From Symbiodinium natans (lineage: Eukaryota > Sar > Dinophyceae > Suessiales > Symbiodiniaceae), in assembly GCA_905221605.1 (NCBI GenBank), contig CAJNDS010002727.1, positions 82,001-146,000 on the forward strand: DNA of 64,000 bases. Reading direction: 5' to 3'. A program made the translations under genes and the position numbers. Numbering within the stretch: the first letter of the stretch is position 1; every line of letters begins with the position of its first letter. Shown here in pieces: positions 12,529 through 23,635 of this stretch. The notes under the pieces were generated by a model. The model was not told where the DNA came from, made no database searches, and saw only the letters and a list, made by a program, of their open reading frames with translations.

Positions 12529-14150
12529 CTGGGTCGGGGGCAACAGTGGCAAAGGTCTGCAATGTACGTCACTCATAGCATCACAAATCCACAGCGGCAT
12601 CAGGCCTGGGCATCCCCATCCGACGAGTGATTACTCATGTTTACTCATGCTCAAGTGAGCGCCCGCTTGGCTGCACTGGCTGCATGGCTTGAGGATCTTG
12701 AGGGACGCCTGAGGTGAATTGAGGTCAAGCTAGGCGCCGGCTAAGTGTTCACTCCGCATTGCCACGATGCTAGCTTGGATATCTTGGAGTAGCGTTCCAG
12801 ATCGCAGCGTGCTCGGTACCACATCCGGCCTTACTCAGATGATAAAAATACTGACCGCTTCCGTGTTGCCTCGTTGTGGCTCTTTCCATCCTTGATCACT
12901 CCGCTGCGTCAAAGCAGTGATGATGCCTGCTTGTGTGCCATCATTTAAGGTTCGTCTGCTCCGTCGTTGACAGCCGGGCCGACTTTGACATTTACAGGTT
13001 GAGCACTAGATCCGGCTGGCAACCTGGATCAAACTGGCAATGGTTGCCAATGGTTGCCACAAGAAAGTCACTCTCTTCCACCTGTGCCCCACAGGTGATT
13101 CCAGAATGCCCCGTTGAGAAAAGTCAAAAAGAACCTTCCTTGTGCAGTTCGACATTAGACACTGGCCATCGACGATTTTGAGTTGCGAATGGAGGTATTA
13201 CCTAGGTGAGACATGCCGAGACATACGTTTCGCAAGTATCTGTTGGGCCAGACCTTTTCACACACCTTGACCATCCAAATTGGCAGAAATTGGGAGGGTA
13301 GCTTTCCGGTGCACCACCTCTATGTGTCGCTGGTAGCCCTATTGGTATTCCTCATGATCAGGCTTTCGTCATCTTGCCTGTCCTGCCGTCCAAAACTATA
13401 CAATATTTGTTGCAGCATAGTCGTTGCTCTGCAGGACAGATAAAAACCTTCTCGAAAGAGTGTCGCCTTCAATCGGAAGCGAATGGCAGCGGCACTTATA
13501 CAAATGTCAGCTATGTTCAGCTGCTTTCTTGTAACTCGCAGTCGACACAGCACTTGTCTGATCGGGGCAAACCTTATGCTTGTGACTCATGACTCATGAC
13601 CACAGAGATCGTTTTGGCTCAATGGTGAGAATGAGCAAGCTCACAAAAGAGCACTTCCCCTGCAAGAGGAGTTTATGTGACAAGCACGTCTCGTTGGTGC
13701 TACATGGCCGAGATGTGAACGCGAATGTCATGGGATTTTAACTCAAGCGAGCACGCAGGCAACGTCGATTGTGACGACATCGCTGCTCGAGTCTTCTCGA
13801 AAGATTTCGAAACACAAGTACTGGATGGTAGTGACATGTAGTGACAATTGGTGCCCAGTGGATGCTCAGCAATGTCCCAGCAACATCTAACATCACCTTT
13901 TGGTGAGTCAAGCTGTGAGACATACCGAGACCTACAACTGTTTAAACATTGGAGGCGCGAGCTGCAAGAGTTGGGGTGCAACTTGGAAGGTACTCCCTGA
14001 GCACCCTGAGATCTGAACCATCAAGAATATCACTTCCGGTACTTCAGATTCGGGTGACTGCTCGGTCCTCATGTGTGCGTCAGACACCGCTCTCCAGTAT
14101 TCAGTTCGATGACTGCTGAAAGAGCCTGCAGAAGGCAGGAGACTCGAATC
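12529..14150. other. No recognisable gene
   Basis: Nothing interpretable on either strand beyond short random open frames. CAATGGTTGC is duplicated near 13037-13060 and TGACTCATGACTCATG near 13580-13597. Confidence 0.5.
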
Positions 14151-14169
14151 ACGCTAGAATTCTCGTGTA

Positions 14170-14545
14170 GCTTCCAACGTGTAAAGACATGGCCTCGCTG
14201 ATTGTCTGCAACGTGTCTGTTGTTGACCCATCCGAGTTTCTCATCAGAAGCGCGCCCTCCTTTCGGCATTTGGCACAGGCTGCGACGGTGCTTCTAAAAG
14301 CTTCGCATGGTAGAGGGATGTAGAGGGTAAACCACGCCACGATGCAGCGCAAAGCTCAGACCAATAACATGACCCTCTGAGGCCTTCAATGTCATGAAGT
14401 TGGCAACCACCTTTTCCTGCATGGGGCATTGAGCAACAGATACACAGAAAGCTGGAGATTGGCTTGAGCTGCCCGAGCTGCCCGCCACCGTCTCCGAGGT
14501 GCCATAGTCAAGCTCAAACGATGCATAAGCACCTGGAGGCATCGT
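14170..14545 (-). CDS. Two coding-like exons, unidentified protein
   Basis: A minus-strand frame from about 14542 contains FELDYGTSETVAGSSGSSS, then NFMTLKASEGHVIGLSFALH, and ends at a GTGGTT donor in phase 0 near 14332. After an AG near 14305, a phase-0 continuation encodes KLGWVNNRHVADNQRGHVF. The Ser/Gly-rich linker and the ordered hydrophobic segments look coding. I do not recognise the family, and the start and end are not defined. Confidence 0.4.
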
Positions 14546-14559
14546 TCAGCCGAGCGGAC

Positions 14560-17240
14560 AATCCGACATTTCTTTTGGGAGATTCGGTTGTGCAAGGCAC
14601 GAATTCCTCAAAGGAAACTTAGTTCCATCCTTCTAACGGGCTTTCCATGGCTTTCCTCTTTTTTTTCAGGCTGGGACCTACAGTACTTTTGCAGTCAACA
14701 TGCACCGGGCCAGGCCTGAATCCAGATGCATCTGCGTCTTCTGAACGAAATTGATCTTGTCCATGTGCACAAGCTCGAGTTGCGCAGCTGGCCGAGGCTC
14801 AGAAAGGCTCACAGGTCACACTACTCTCAATTCAGGCTGGAGACACCTTCCGAGACCTTTACGCCGCATGCCCTCTCCACTCTCCGCCTCTCCATCCTAT
14901 CTTTCCTCTTCCCGAAGTTCTGCGATGTGACCTAGCTGGTAGCAGGTCTGAGACGCAAGCCACTGAAGCCAATGCCTTTGTGACATTCGGCGGTTGCCTG
15001 CATAAAGCTCAGATGTCACATCGAAATGGTGGAATTGGGCGTTGTCGCGCAACTAAGTAAACTAAGGAGACCTTTCCATTGCTGCAGCTTTGCCTTCACG
15101 GTGAAGTGCAGGGTTTGGTCGCAGCACATGTAGCCATTCATCCACTCCTGCTGAGGAAGCACAGGCTGATCTCACGAGAGGAGGGGGCCGGCTTTGGACG
15201 TTTCGTCTTCTTTTACCAATTGCTTTCACTGCTTTCTGTGGCTTTTGAGTTTCAGCTTGGGGGGTGGGGTCTATTCGCGTCGGGTCGGGTTCGGTGGGGT
15301 GGGTGGGGACAACAACACCTGGCGTGTGTTGACGTCAATGCCGCAAACGCACCCACGCTCGAACCATGATCATGCCCATGTTGCCACACCAACAAACGCA
15401 TTCATGCCGGAAGAACGGTGGGGACGTCCATGCTGCGAGCCCACGGGACGATGACAAGGTCCACGCGAGCGCCGGATATCGCTTGATTTCATGCTCAAGT
15501 CGTCACGCATGCGTCAAAACATTGGCACTGTAAAGAAAGCAACAAGCCTGTAAGCAACAACTGTTTCCTCATGCTGTTGGCCTGCTGACACTTTGTCGTG
15601 CTTTGCCGATTGCTCGATCGGACAAGTTGCCAGCTGAGCAGTACACGGAAATGCCGGAAACGCTTGGAAACGCCTTATTGTTGACAAGGACTTTGAAGTA
15701 GAGGTGCAGGTCGCTGAACATTGCCGTCAACGTCAAAGACCACCGCCTCGTCGGCGCTCCCTCTCCCTCCCTCCCTCCCTCCCTCCTTGCCTCTCTCTCT
15801 CGCCTCGTTCCATACTTTCGTGCACAAATTGTGGGAACAAAGCAAACTTCCCTCTGAAGTTCCAGCTGGCTTTGCACAGAAGCTTCAGCTGGCGGCGTCA
15901 CCTCAGTCTAAGATCTTGCATGGTTCCCACGAACTCAGACCCAACTTCCAGTCACATGACGTCGGCCGAGCACCACACCAATGCATCTACGAGCTCAAAG
16001 GATGTCAGACCCGTAGCCCACAGAACGGAAATATCTGTGTCCTGGCAAATCATGCCGAGAAATGTGAAGGCTAATCGTAGCCAGCGCTACAGTCGTTAAA
16101 AGCGCTGTAGCGTGACCAGAGCGATTTAGATTTTTGATCATTGTGAGCACGCTCCAGCATGGCACGTTGACTGCAAGACGCTACCAAACGTGTCCTGAAA
16201 AAAAGCATCGCAGTGAGGCAGAAGTATAAGTTACAAGCATCAATTCAGCATGCTGTTTGTATTGCTAAATTGCATTAGGGGCACGTGCTGGCGTTCTGCC
16301 AACAGTCAGCTGCCGGCCATTGCATTTCCCAATGTTCACCGCGTTGACTTGGCCAGCACCCGTCGTCGGGCTTAAAGCAGCTCTTCAAGTCTTCCTGTCG
16401 GGCGTTGTCAGTTGGTGCTCTCTGGTCGCTTGCTTGCTTCGATGTCTTGTATTTGCATTTGGCATACGTGCTGCACGCTCTTTGCCTGCTGATGTTGCCA
16501 AGGCTTGAAGCTTGACGGGCTTTGTTTGGGCGTGCTTGCGCCGTGGCAGTCCGTGACATGACATCGATGGCTGAAAACACCGGCCCCTGAGCCTCTAATT
16601 CTACCCGGAGTCCCGCAGCTCCGCAGTGTCGTTTTTGCCTTTTGCACCGCCCGGAGCTCCAAGTGCTGCGAGCGCACTCGGGAAGCAGAGTTGTAAAGCT
16701 TGCAAGCAGCTGGACTGGACCAGGTCTGCAGCACTCGACAACCGAAAATTCCTCTCCCCTCAACCTTAATCCCTCGGAGTTTTCCTCTCACATGCCCTTC
16801 GCCCGACAAGGTTGGCTGCTTGAAGTTGTCACACAGTATGTTAGCCAACTTACAGTGCTCTTCTATCGAAGTTGCCATGAACTTGCAGTGAACTTTGCTT
16901 GGAACACAAGTTCGACATACCGATAGCTTCAAGAATATTTCGCTGCTGTCGTCGTTGCTTTGTGTGTGTGTTATGGGTAAATGTATATACACATATACAT
17001 ACAGAATCTAATATAGAAATACCTGCAGCTTTCCGTTGAAAATACCCCGCCCCCTCTGCAGCAGACCAAGACACTGAAAGGTGCTTTGTGATCTGGTCTG
17101 TCTATTTTTAAAAAGCGTTTCGGACGCGCTCTGCGACATTCCCTCTCCAACTGTGTGACTTAGAGATCGACTTCGGGAGCGGGTGGATGCATAGATATGC
17201 GATTATTCACCACAGAAGACGTTGCCTTTCTGTGATGATG
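14560..17240. other. No recognisable gene; simple repeat at 15763
   Basis: A (CTCC)n run lies at 15763-15787 and a GGGTCGGGTTCGGTGGGGTGGG-like G-rich stretch at about 15257-15310. The long minus frame at 16408-16992 has no motif I recognise and mixed composition. No gene is called. Confidence 0.5.
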
Positions 17241-17349
17241 TGGGTAGTTCTCTGAACTGGGTTCTTTTTTTGGTGCCCCTATATACTATACAGCATGCCA
17301 CCCTTAACATAAGGTCCCCGAAAGGGGCCCTAATCTAGAGAACTACCCA
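17241..17349. mobile_element. MITE-like element with 13-bp terminal inverted repeats
   Basis: The interval begins TGGGTAGTTCTCT (17241-17253) and ends AGAGAACTACCCA (17337-17349), a perfect 13-bp inverted repeat around a 109-bp unit. Inside is a second small hairpin, GGTCCCC-GAAA-GGGGCC, near 17312-17330. There is no open frame. This layout fits a miniature inverted-repeat transposable element. No clear target-site duplication is seen at the flanks, so it could also be an unrelated structured sequence. Confidence 0.6.
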
Positions 17350-17407
17350 TATCCTGGAAGGATGGTTCGTAACGCATTACCGGGGCTTCGCTGTCAAACG
17401 CGCACTT

Positions 17408-17585
17408 TTGTTGTTCGGCACGAGCCCGGTCACCTCACTCACTTGAGCGCCCGGGCTCGGAAAAGCTCCCTCCAGGCCCGTCCAGTAGCGCTTTCTTTGT
17501 TCGACACATGTGAGACCGAGCAAAAGAAAAAAGACAAGGGGCGCGCCATTTTCTTGTTCGGCACACGGCTGACCGAGCAAAACAT
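17408..17585 (+). repeat. Direct repeats TTGTTCG(G/A)CAC ... GACCGAGCAAAA
   Basis: TTGTTCGGCAC occurs at 17411 and 17554, with TTGTTCGACAC at 17497. The last two are each followed after a few bases by GACCGAGCAAAA (17514 and 17571), giving a 57-bp period. It lies 60 bp downstream of the MITE-like element. It may be part of a larger tandem or LTR-like repeat. Confidence 0.6.
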
Positions 17586-19368
17586 AGAACGAACAGAGCT
17601 GGCCGAGATTTAAAACACATGCTGCCCAGCAATCAGCACAGATGAGCAGCTACTATGAGCAATCCTGCGAAAGCTGCCATCAGGTCTGGGCCCCTTGCGA
17701 CTCCTCCCATGTCCGTCTTCATGTGCGCAAGCGGTGCATGCCCCTGGCAGCTCCTGAATGGGGGAACTGAAACCTGGACGCCTTACATCGCCTTACCATG
17801 CAGTGGCAGGGATTGCTGCTCCTGTAGACTTCTGACTGCGGACTAGCGAACTTCACCTCTCCCTTGATCGAGCGGTAGCGCCAGAACGCCTCTGCAAAGC
17901 TCTGCTGATATCCAAAGTTCAAAGTGACGAACGGGATCCCTTCGAGTGCTGCCTCGCAGTCCCCAGCACTGTCTTTAAGGTTGCTGTGGATGTGCTTGTT
18001 CACTTCCTTCAGGCCCGAAGACATCCAAGATTTGGCAGCACGTGCGGAAAAGGCTGCCCTGGCGCACCGGAAGAAATCTGGACAAGGCACCTGCGCATGG
18101 AGCGCTGCTTGGGTGTTGAAGCTCGACAGTGGCATGCTGTGACATACTTAAGTCCAGTTGGCCGGTGGTGGCCAAATTTCACAGATTATCGCAGACTCAT
18201 AGGTTCTATTCACGCAGTAGCAAACTTGGTTCTGCCAAGGAGCTGTTGACATCTTCAGTGGATTGAATGGTCGGGTCTCGTCGTGGGCCATGGCTGCAAG
18301 CAGCGGTGAGTGGGCAAGTTCAGCTGAAACACTGGAAGCTGCCAGTCACTCGATCATTGAATGTTGATGCAAACATCAGCGACGAACACGTGCGTTCGAG
18401 TCGTGTCGAGCCTGTACAACGTTACGGCCCAGAACGCCATCGTAGCCACTGGTAGGAAACCTACAGGACAAACGTGCAAGTTCGAGGAGGAAGCATGAGG
18501 AAGAGGCAGCCTTGGCTGCAGCTTCAGAAACTGCATCATGGGCAATCGCCGTGGCTGCAGCGCCGTCGGTGATCCTTGACCAGCCTTTTACTTATGCTTC
18601 AGGAGTTCTGAGTCACGGGCCCCATACCAAGGCCCCGCCGGGCAGTGAAGGAACCATGCCTCTACGGCTCAACACACAAGACTTTGGACTTCTCAGACTT
18701 CTGTGCTGGATTGGGGTCTGAGGGCTGAGCTGTGGGTTGGGATGTGCTTTGGCTTCGTCACGGACTTCGCATAGGAGAGCAACCCATACCTAGCAGGATT
18801 CTTCTTGCAGAATGGTGCAAGATTTGGACCAACTTCGTCCTTTGTGTGCCGAGGTGACACCTTGTTGCGAACTTGGCTACGACTCCGATTCAGATCACTG
18901 CTGAGACAGAGGTCAATGGGACCGAAGTCCTCCAAGTTGTGTTCTGCAAACTGAAGCAGATGTGTCCAACCAGCTCTTGGCTGAATTGTCAGACTTGACT
19001 GGTCGTGCAATTTTGCGCGATGCGCGCCATAGTCCGGGAGCCGGCCTTGAGCAGGCTGCCCAAACTTACAGCCAAAATAAGCATTCGGAGTTGCGCTACA
19101 CTGCTACACCTTGGTGCAATGCACCTCAGCGAACCTGGAGAGCTCCTCAGCTGACGTTGGGGTTTCTTCGAAGGGCCTCTTTCACCACATGTCAAAGCTA
19201 TTCTGGCTAATGCTGGCTGGTAACTTTAAAAGCATCAGCTGCTGGCTCCCAAACATGCTGCAGCAGCAGTGGCGCATGCACCCCACCTTGCCAATCTTCC
19301 GCAAAGAACAGCTGCAGTACCGTAGTTTGCGTCAGCAGTTGCAACAGGCTTGTAGTGTTCCGCCCTCA

Positions 19369-19413
<45 letters not shown>

Positions 19414-19654
19414 CTGGTACCTGTCGCTTCGGGCTTTGTTGGGCCTTGTGCTTCGACCCGGCTCTGAAGAATTTGTGGGGAAACCCTTGCAAGGCCCAGA
19501 GTTGTATCCATGGCTTGGACTTGCAAAAGCGTGGGATCTTGGCCCAGACTGACCCTTCCGACTCCAAAAGCCAGCAATGCTGTCCGAGCAGTGTTGGCGG
19601 CCTTCTGACCGGGACAAAGCTCTGCAAACTCTTGGGATGAAGTTATATGAGCGG
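17586..19654. other. Intergenic; possible weak coding signal, (GCA)n tract
   Basis: A minus frame at about 17850-18090 contains EAALEGIPFVTLNFGYQQSF and reads coding-like, but no family or splice structure could be fixed. A (GCA)n run lies at 19373-19412. It falls downstream of the hydrolase stop codon and is not in a supported exon, so it is not evidence for a polyglutamine or polyalanine protein. Confidence 0.4.
19373..19412. repeat. (GCA)n trinucleotide repeat
   Basis: About 13 uninterrupted GCA units, downstream of the 3' end of the hydrolase gene. Confidence 0.95.
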
Positions 19655-22175
19655 TCATGAGGTGTCAATGGGTTTCATAAGAGCTTCCAGCTTGATCGTT
19701 TCCCCGAGGATTTCCATCAAAAGCTGAATAGAAGGCGTGTGAAAAGTCCAAGAGTTCATGCACAGCCCCACCATGTTCTCCTCCACAACATCAGAACTGT
19801 ACGATGCCATCGGGGCCAGGCTTGGCTGATTACTGCACTGCAAAGGCCTGCAAGGCTCCCTGCAGCATCCCGTTACAGCCCAAACCCCACTGGCTGCAAG
19901 GGGGGAGGAGGGCGCCCGCTGTCACCTTACATGGCGTTTCACACCAAATCGTTTCGACAGGCCCTCTAGAATAGCTTAAGCCCACGATATTGTCCAGCAA
20001 GACGTATTCTTGATCCTGTACCCAACCTTGCACAGGAATCATGGTAATGCTCGCGCCCTTGTCTCGCCAAACAGAGCCTCGGAAGCCGTCAAACTATAGA
20101 GAAGCAGACGTAAGAGTGATGCGCAACGAGTCCGTGCTTCAGAATGATCAGTCCGTGCTTCAGAATGATCACAAAGAAGGTACTTTATCAGGCCGGGTTG
20201 CCAAAGTGAACAATCTGCCCGCTCAACAGCTCATCCTCAAGCCGACCCTCTATCGACGATCAACTGGAAAAGCAACTCATGACAACTCCATGCAAGTGTC
20301 CTCGCCGTAGACGACGAGAGTTGGACAGACTTTCTCCAGCGAACCGGGCGCATGAACCGGCGAGTGCCGCCAGTCGTCGTGGTGCAGGTCACCGCGGGTC
20401 AGCACGGCACACCACTCCACCAAATCCCGAGGCCTCAGACTCAGAAGATTTCTTCTGGCCCCGACCTGTTGTGCAGAATGCTGCAGCAGCCCGCTCTGCC
20501 CTACATACGTGCTGGAAGACTCACTTGGCATCCACGCAGGAAGTCTCGTTCCTCGTTGGACATCGTCGCGTTGCGCATCCCATCGTGGCCGAGGTCTGTC
20601 CAAGGCGAGATGAGGATGCAGCAAGAAGGCAAAGGCAGCTCCAAGTCCTGCTCAAGAGAAAGCTGGCCGTGATTGCCGCAGCGCCACACCATGTTCCCGC
20701 CCCCCTCCCCCCCCGCAAACCTCATAAATCCCAGAAACCCACGCCTGAAGCACCACAGTATATTTAGGCAGCCTGCTTAATGATCAAACTGTGTTCTTTA
20801 CTTGTCTTTTCTCTCGTGCAGTCCTTTAGCCTGTGCATCATCGCTGCCGCAATGCCACCTCCGGCCGAGTCCCCTGCCAGGATGATGTCCTTGCCAGGCA
20901 TGGTCACAAGCAGGTGCCGATAGACCGCAATGGCGTCCTGCAGCTGGACGGTTTAGGGATAGACTGCAGAGATGCCGGGCCACTGAAGCTTACCCTGGTC
21001 CATGTGTCAATGCAAATTCTTGCTGCAAAGGCATGCAGCACCCCCGTGTGACCTTCCCTGGAATGTCAGGCCAATGGTTCCCCCAAGTCCTGTTTGGCCC
21101 AACAACTTTCGTGACTAAGGAATGCGTTGCCCAGACGAAATTGGTAGTGGAAATATATGGCACTCAGAGTGGCCCCCCCCCCCCACCACCACTGTGACAA
21201 AATCCATGAAGACGGGGTCATGGGCCTGTTGACTTCCTCGCATGTCAAGCAGTGGGCTTAAGCCTTCCTTCAAGCGCGGTATTTCCCTCAAGTGCTCTTC
21301 AATCACACACCACTCTCACACACCAAACATGCAGGGAATAAGGCACGCACTGGATATGTGGTGCAGCGGGGTTCCCCGTTTCAAGGGTTTGCAAAGGGTT
21401 GCAGGTTTTAGGGTTTTGCTTTTCTGGGATTTAGGGCTTGGGGTTTAGGGTCTAGGGTTTGTGTGAGGGTTTTGGGTTTAGGGGAGGATGCCATGGCTGG
21501 ACGAGGGGGGGGGGGTACTGACACGCGGCACCATATAATATGGGATGCAGAGTAGTGAGTACTCGGCCACCCCCTTGGAGCACCCGACCTGTGATGGACA
21601 TATTGTTTGTGTCTACAAATTGGCCTTCTTAATTGTCCCTCCCCAGTGCGTTAAGGACGGTTCTCAGTCACAAATTGGCACGCATGTTGACCTCTAGAGC
21701 TTTCTCCAAGAGGGGTCAGGAAATGTCAGGAAGGTGTCCTCCATGGGTCCTGGGATGGGATGCTCGGGCGGCCGTCTGTAATCGGGTACACAAACCGCCG
21801 CCTGTGCAGGGGAGCTGGATGGAGCTGGTAAGGGTCAATGAGCTTGCCGTGGGCAGCTGCTGCACCGACCAGCAAACATGCTACTTTGGAGGGGTTCTTG
21901 CAAAGTCTACGAGCCTGCAAGGCGGCCGCGACGTTGAATGTGATGCCCCGCAAGGATTTGGGAGTGCACAACAGGTAGGCGCCACCATGTAAGTAGAGCA
22001 CAATGCGCTGGAAATCTCGTGGACATTGGTCACTTGCAGCCATACAGCCAGAGCCAGGCAGCCACGAAAATGGAGTAACCTTCTCGGGCTTCTCGGGCTG
22101 CCGAGCTTCACGGGCTGCAGCTTTGGGAAGGAGCCACTCCACTTCCAGGGAGACCTCAAGAGCTGCATCGCTCCA
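19655..22175 (-). CDS. Alpha/beta-hydrolase of the hormone-sensitive lipase / arylacetamide deacetylase family, multi-exon
   Basis: A serine esterase-type enzyme expected to cleave carboxyl esters or lipids. Exons read on minus: 22175-21915 carries the oxyanion motif in RIVLYLHGGAY and ends at a GC donor. 20937-20802 carries the nucleophile elbow ILAGDSAGGGIAAAMM (GDSAG Ser) and ends at GTAAAG. 20647-20525 carries ILISPWTDLG, typical of the strand after the elbow, and ends at GTGAGT. 20465-20301 carries HSPVHAPGSLEKVCPTLVVY. About 20015-19975 carries DQEYVLLDN, the acidic-residue loop. 19796-19655 is the last exon, with a candidate catalytic His in SWTFHTPS, ending at TGA. Joining 20301 to 20015 in phase 0 needs a GA-AG intron. 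The exon for the DYRLAPE-type motif, expected between 21915 and 20937, was not found, and the start codon is not defined. The family call is firm; exact substrate unknown. Confidence 0.88.
21395..21485 (+). repeat. Interstitial TTTAGGG-like patch
   Basis: Degenerate GGGTTTAGGG and TTTTAGGG words lie in an intron of the hydrolase gene (minus strand). They resemble the TTTAGGG telomere-type unit. Confidence 0.65.
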
Positions 22176-23326
22176 CTGTGACACTGTGACACTATGACAC
22201 CGTGTACGACGCTGTGAACGATGGAATCTGCGCCCTGTCAGCAGGCCCGGGTAAAACCATAAAAGATTTGAGGCTTCACTCCAGGTGAGACCGGCCTCTG
22301 AAAGAGTGTCGCCAGTTCGAGATGACAGTCTGAGCACATCGGTTACCACACTCACATCCTGCCAGGGACTCAGTATACCGTCCGCATATGCTGTCAGGAC
22401 ATATGAAGATTAGGCTTGCCTAAACTGGTACTCAGGGACTTTGGGCCTGTCGGAGCATGACCTTCGGAACCGGCTGATCACATATCAGCCGAAGGGTCTT
22501 CAGCGATCGAGGAGTCAAATCCGCGCTTTGTCGCAGAAGCTTTACCATTAACCTCTCGGGTCAGGAGTCAGAAGGTTCACCTCCGTGGTGACTGGTAGTG
22601 ACTTGACATAGTATCCGAGAAACTGGCTGCACTAGGCCGAGCCTGTGACGGACACCGCTGAAGCAGCCGGTTTTGCAAGATTTGCTCTGCAAGAAGGATG
22701 AGAGAATCGAATCCGTGCCGCAGAGGAGATCCCGCCATGGCATGGCTCCCCAAAGTATTCCAATGCACCGAGGGGTTGAAATTGCCCTACACTGGCTGCT
22801 GCAGAAACGCAGGACTCTCAAGCTGACTGGCCGGGTTCTCTTTACAGATCGCTTGGGGGTCCCAATTTGCGGATAGACGTGCAAACTTCATGATTTGCTG
22901 ATCGGGCTCGACAGCTCTGAACATGCGAGTTTGGCAGGTTTGTATGCTCAGCACTCTTCGGTCCAGGCTATCACTTCAGGGCAGCATGATGCAGCAATGT
23001 GCTTGCATTCACTTGCATTTCGCTGTGGTCTCAGCATCTCCAAGGAGTCCATAAGATGCTGGGGCGGTGACATTCCCACACCTTGCAAGGAAGGAGCAGC
23101 AAACGATTAGCAGCCCCCCAAAACCAGCACACGGAGGGACAGCTGTTTTTTTGGGGACAGTGACAGGGGAAGGAAGACCTCGCGTACCACCCCCCCCCCC
23201 CCCCGGCCCGCCTGCCCAACCTTGCCATTGTCTTGTTTTCCGAAGCCATACCGTGAATCGACTGTACGTCAACTTCAAGACACGGCGTTGGCGCAGCAAA
23301 AAGGAGGCTTACCCTCTGCAGACGCT
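22176..23326. other. No recognisable gene; C-tract
   Basis: May hold 5' exons of the hydrolase up to about 22355, where the minus frame stays open, but none is supported. A poly-C run lies at about 23189-23206. Confidence 0.45.
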
Positions 23327-23635
23327 TTAGAACTGTCTTTGCAAACCTGCATTATAGATGAGATTATCTTGTACCGGGGTTTCTTCATAAGATATTCTGC
23401 CAAGCGTCTCTTCCCACACAAACTTCTTTGCATGGTGTATCCAAGTTTGCCGGGGCTTCCCAACTCGCTTTTTGCCATACTCGATTCTAGTGGCACTGCT
23501 GGGCATAAACGATACCTGTCTTAAAGGATCTGAATCTGTACTACGAAGTATATGACCTAAAAGCTTAGCCCGTCGTAAATTATGGAACTCACTAAATAGT
23601 AGTATCTTTCGTTGGTCGTGTCTTGTTGGTAACAC
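23327..23635 (-). mobile_element. 3' fragment of a LINE-like (non-LTR) reverse transcriptase ORF
   Basis: The minus frame encodes RRAKLLGHILRSTDSDPLRQ, then GKKRVGKPRQTWI, the conserved tail after the polymerase domain of many non-LTR retrotransposon endonuclease/reverse-transcriptase proteins (the pattern R-R-x-K-x-L-G-H-x-L-R ... G-R/K-P-R-x-x-W). The frame is closed just upstream, and no palm motif (YADD/FADD) is present, so this is a 5'-truncated, dead copy. It lies between two host genes in the same orientation. Confidence 0.82.

Noticed and set aside
16408-16992. 194-codon minus-strand open frame
   Set aside because: No recognisable motif and composition like translated non-coding DNA; length alone is within chance for this much sequence.
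19235-19668. Possible polyglutamine/polyalanine protein around the (GCA)n run
   Set aside because: The repeat is open in several frames by nature and lies downstream of the hydrolase stop; no flanking coding signal.
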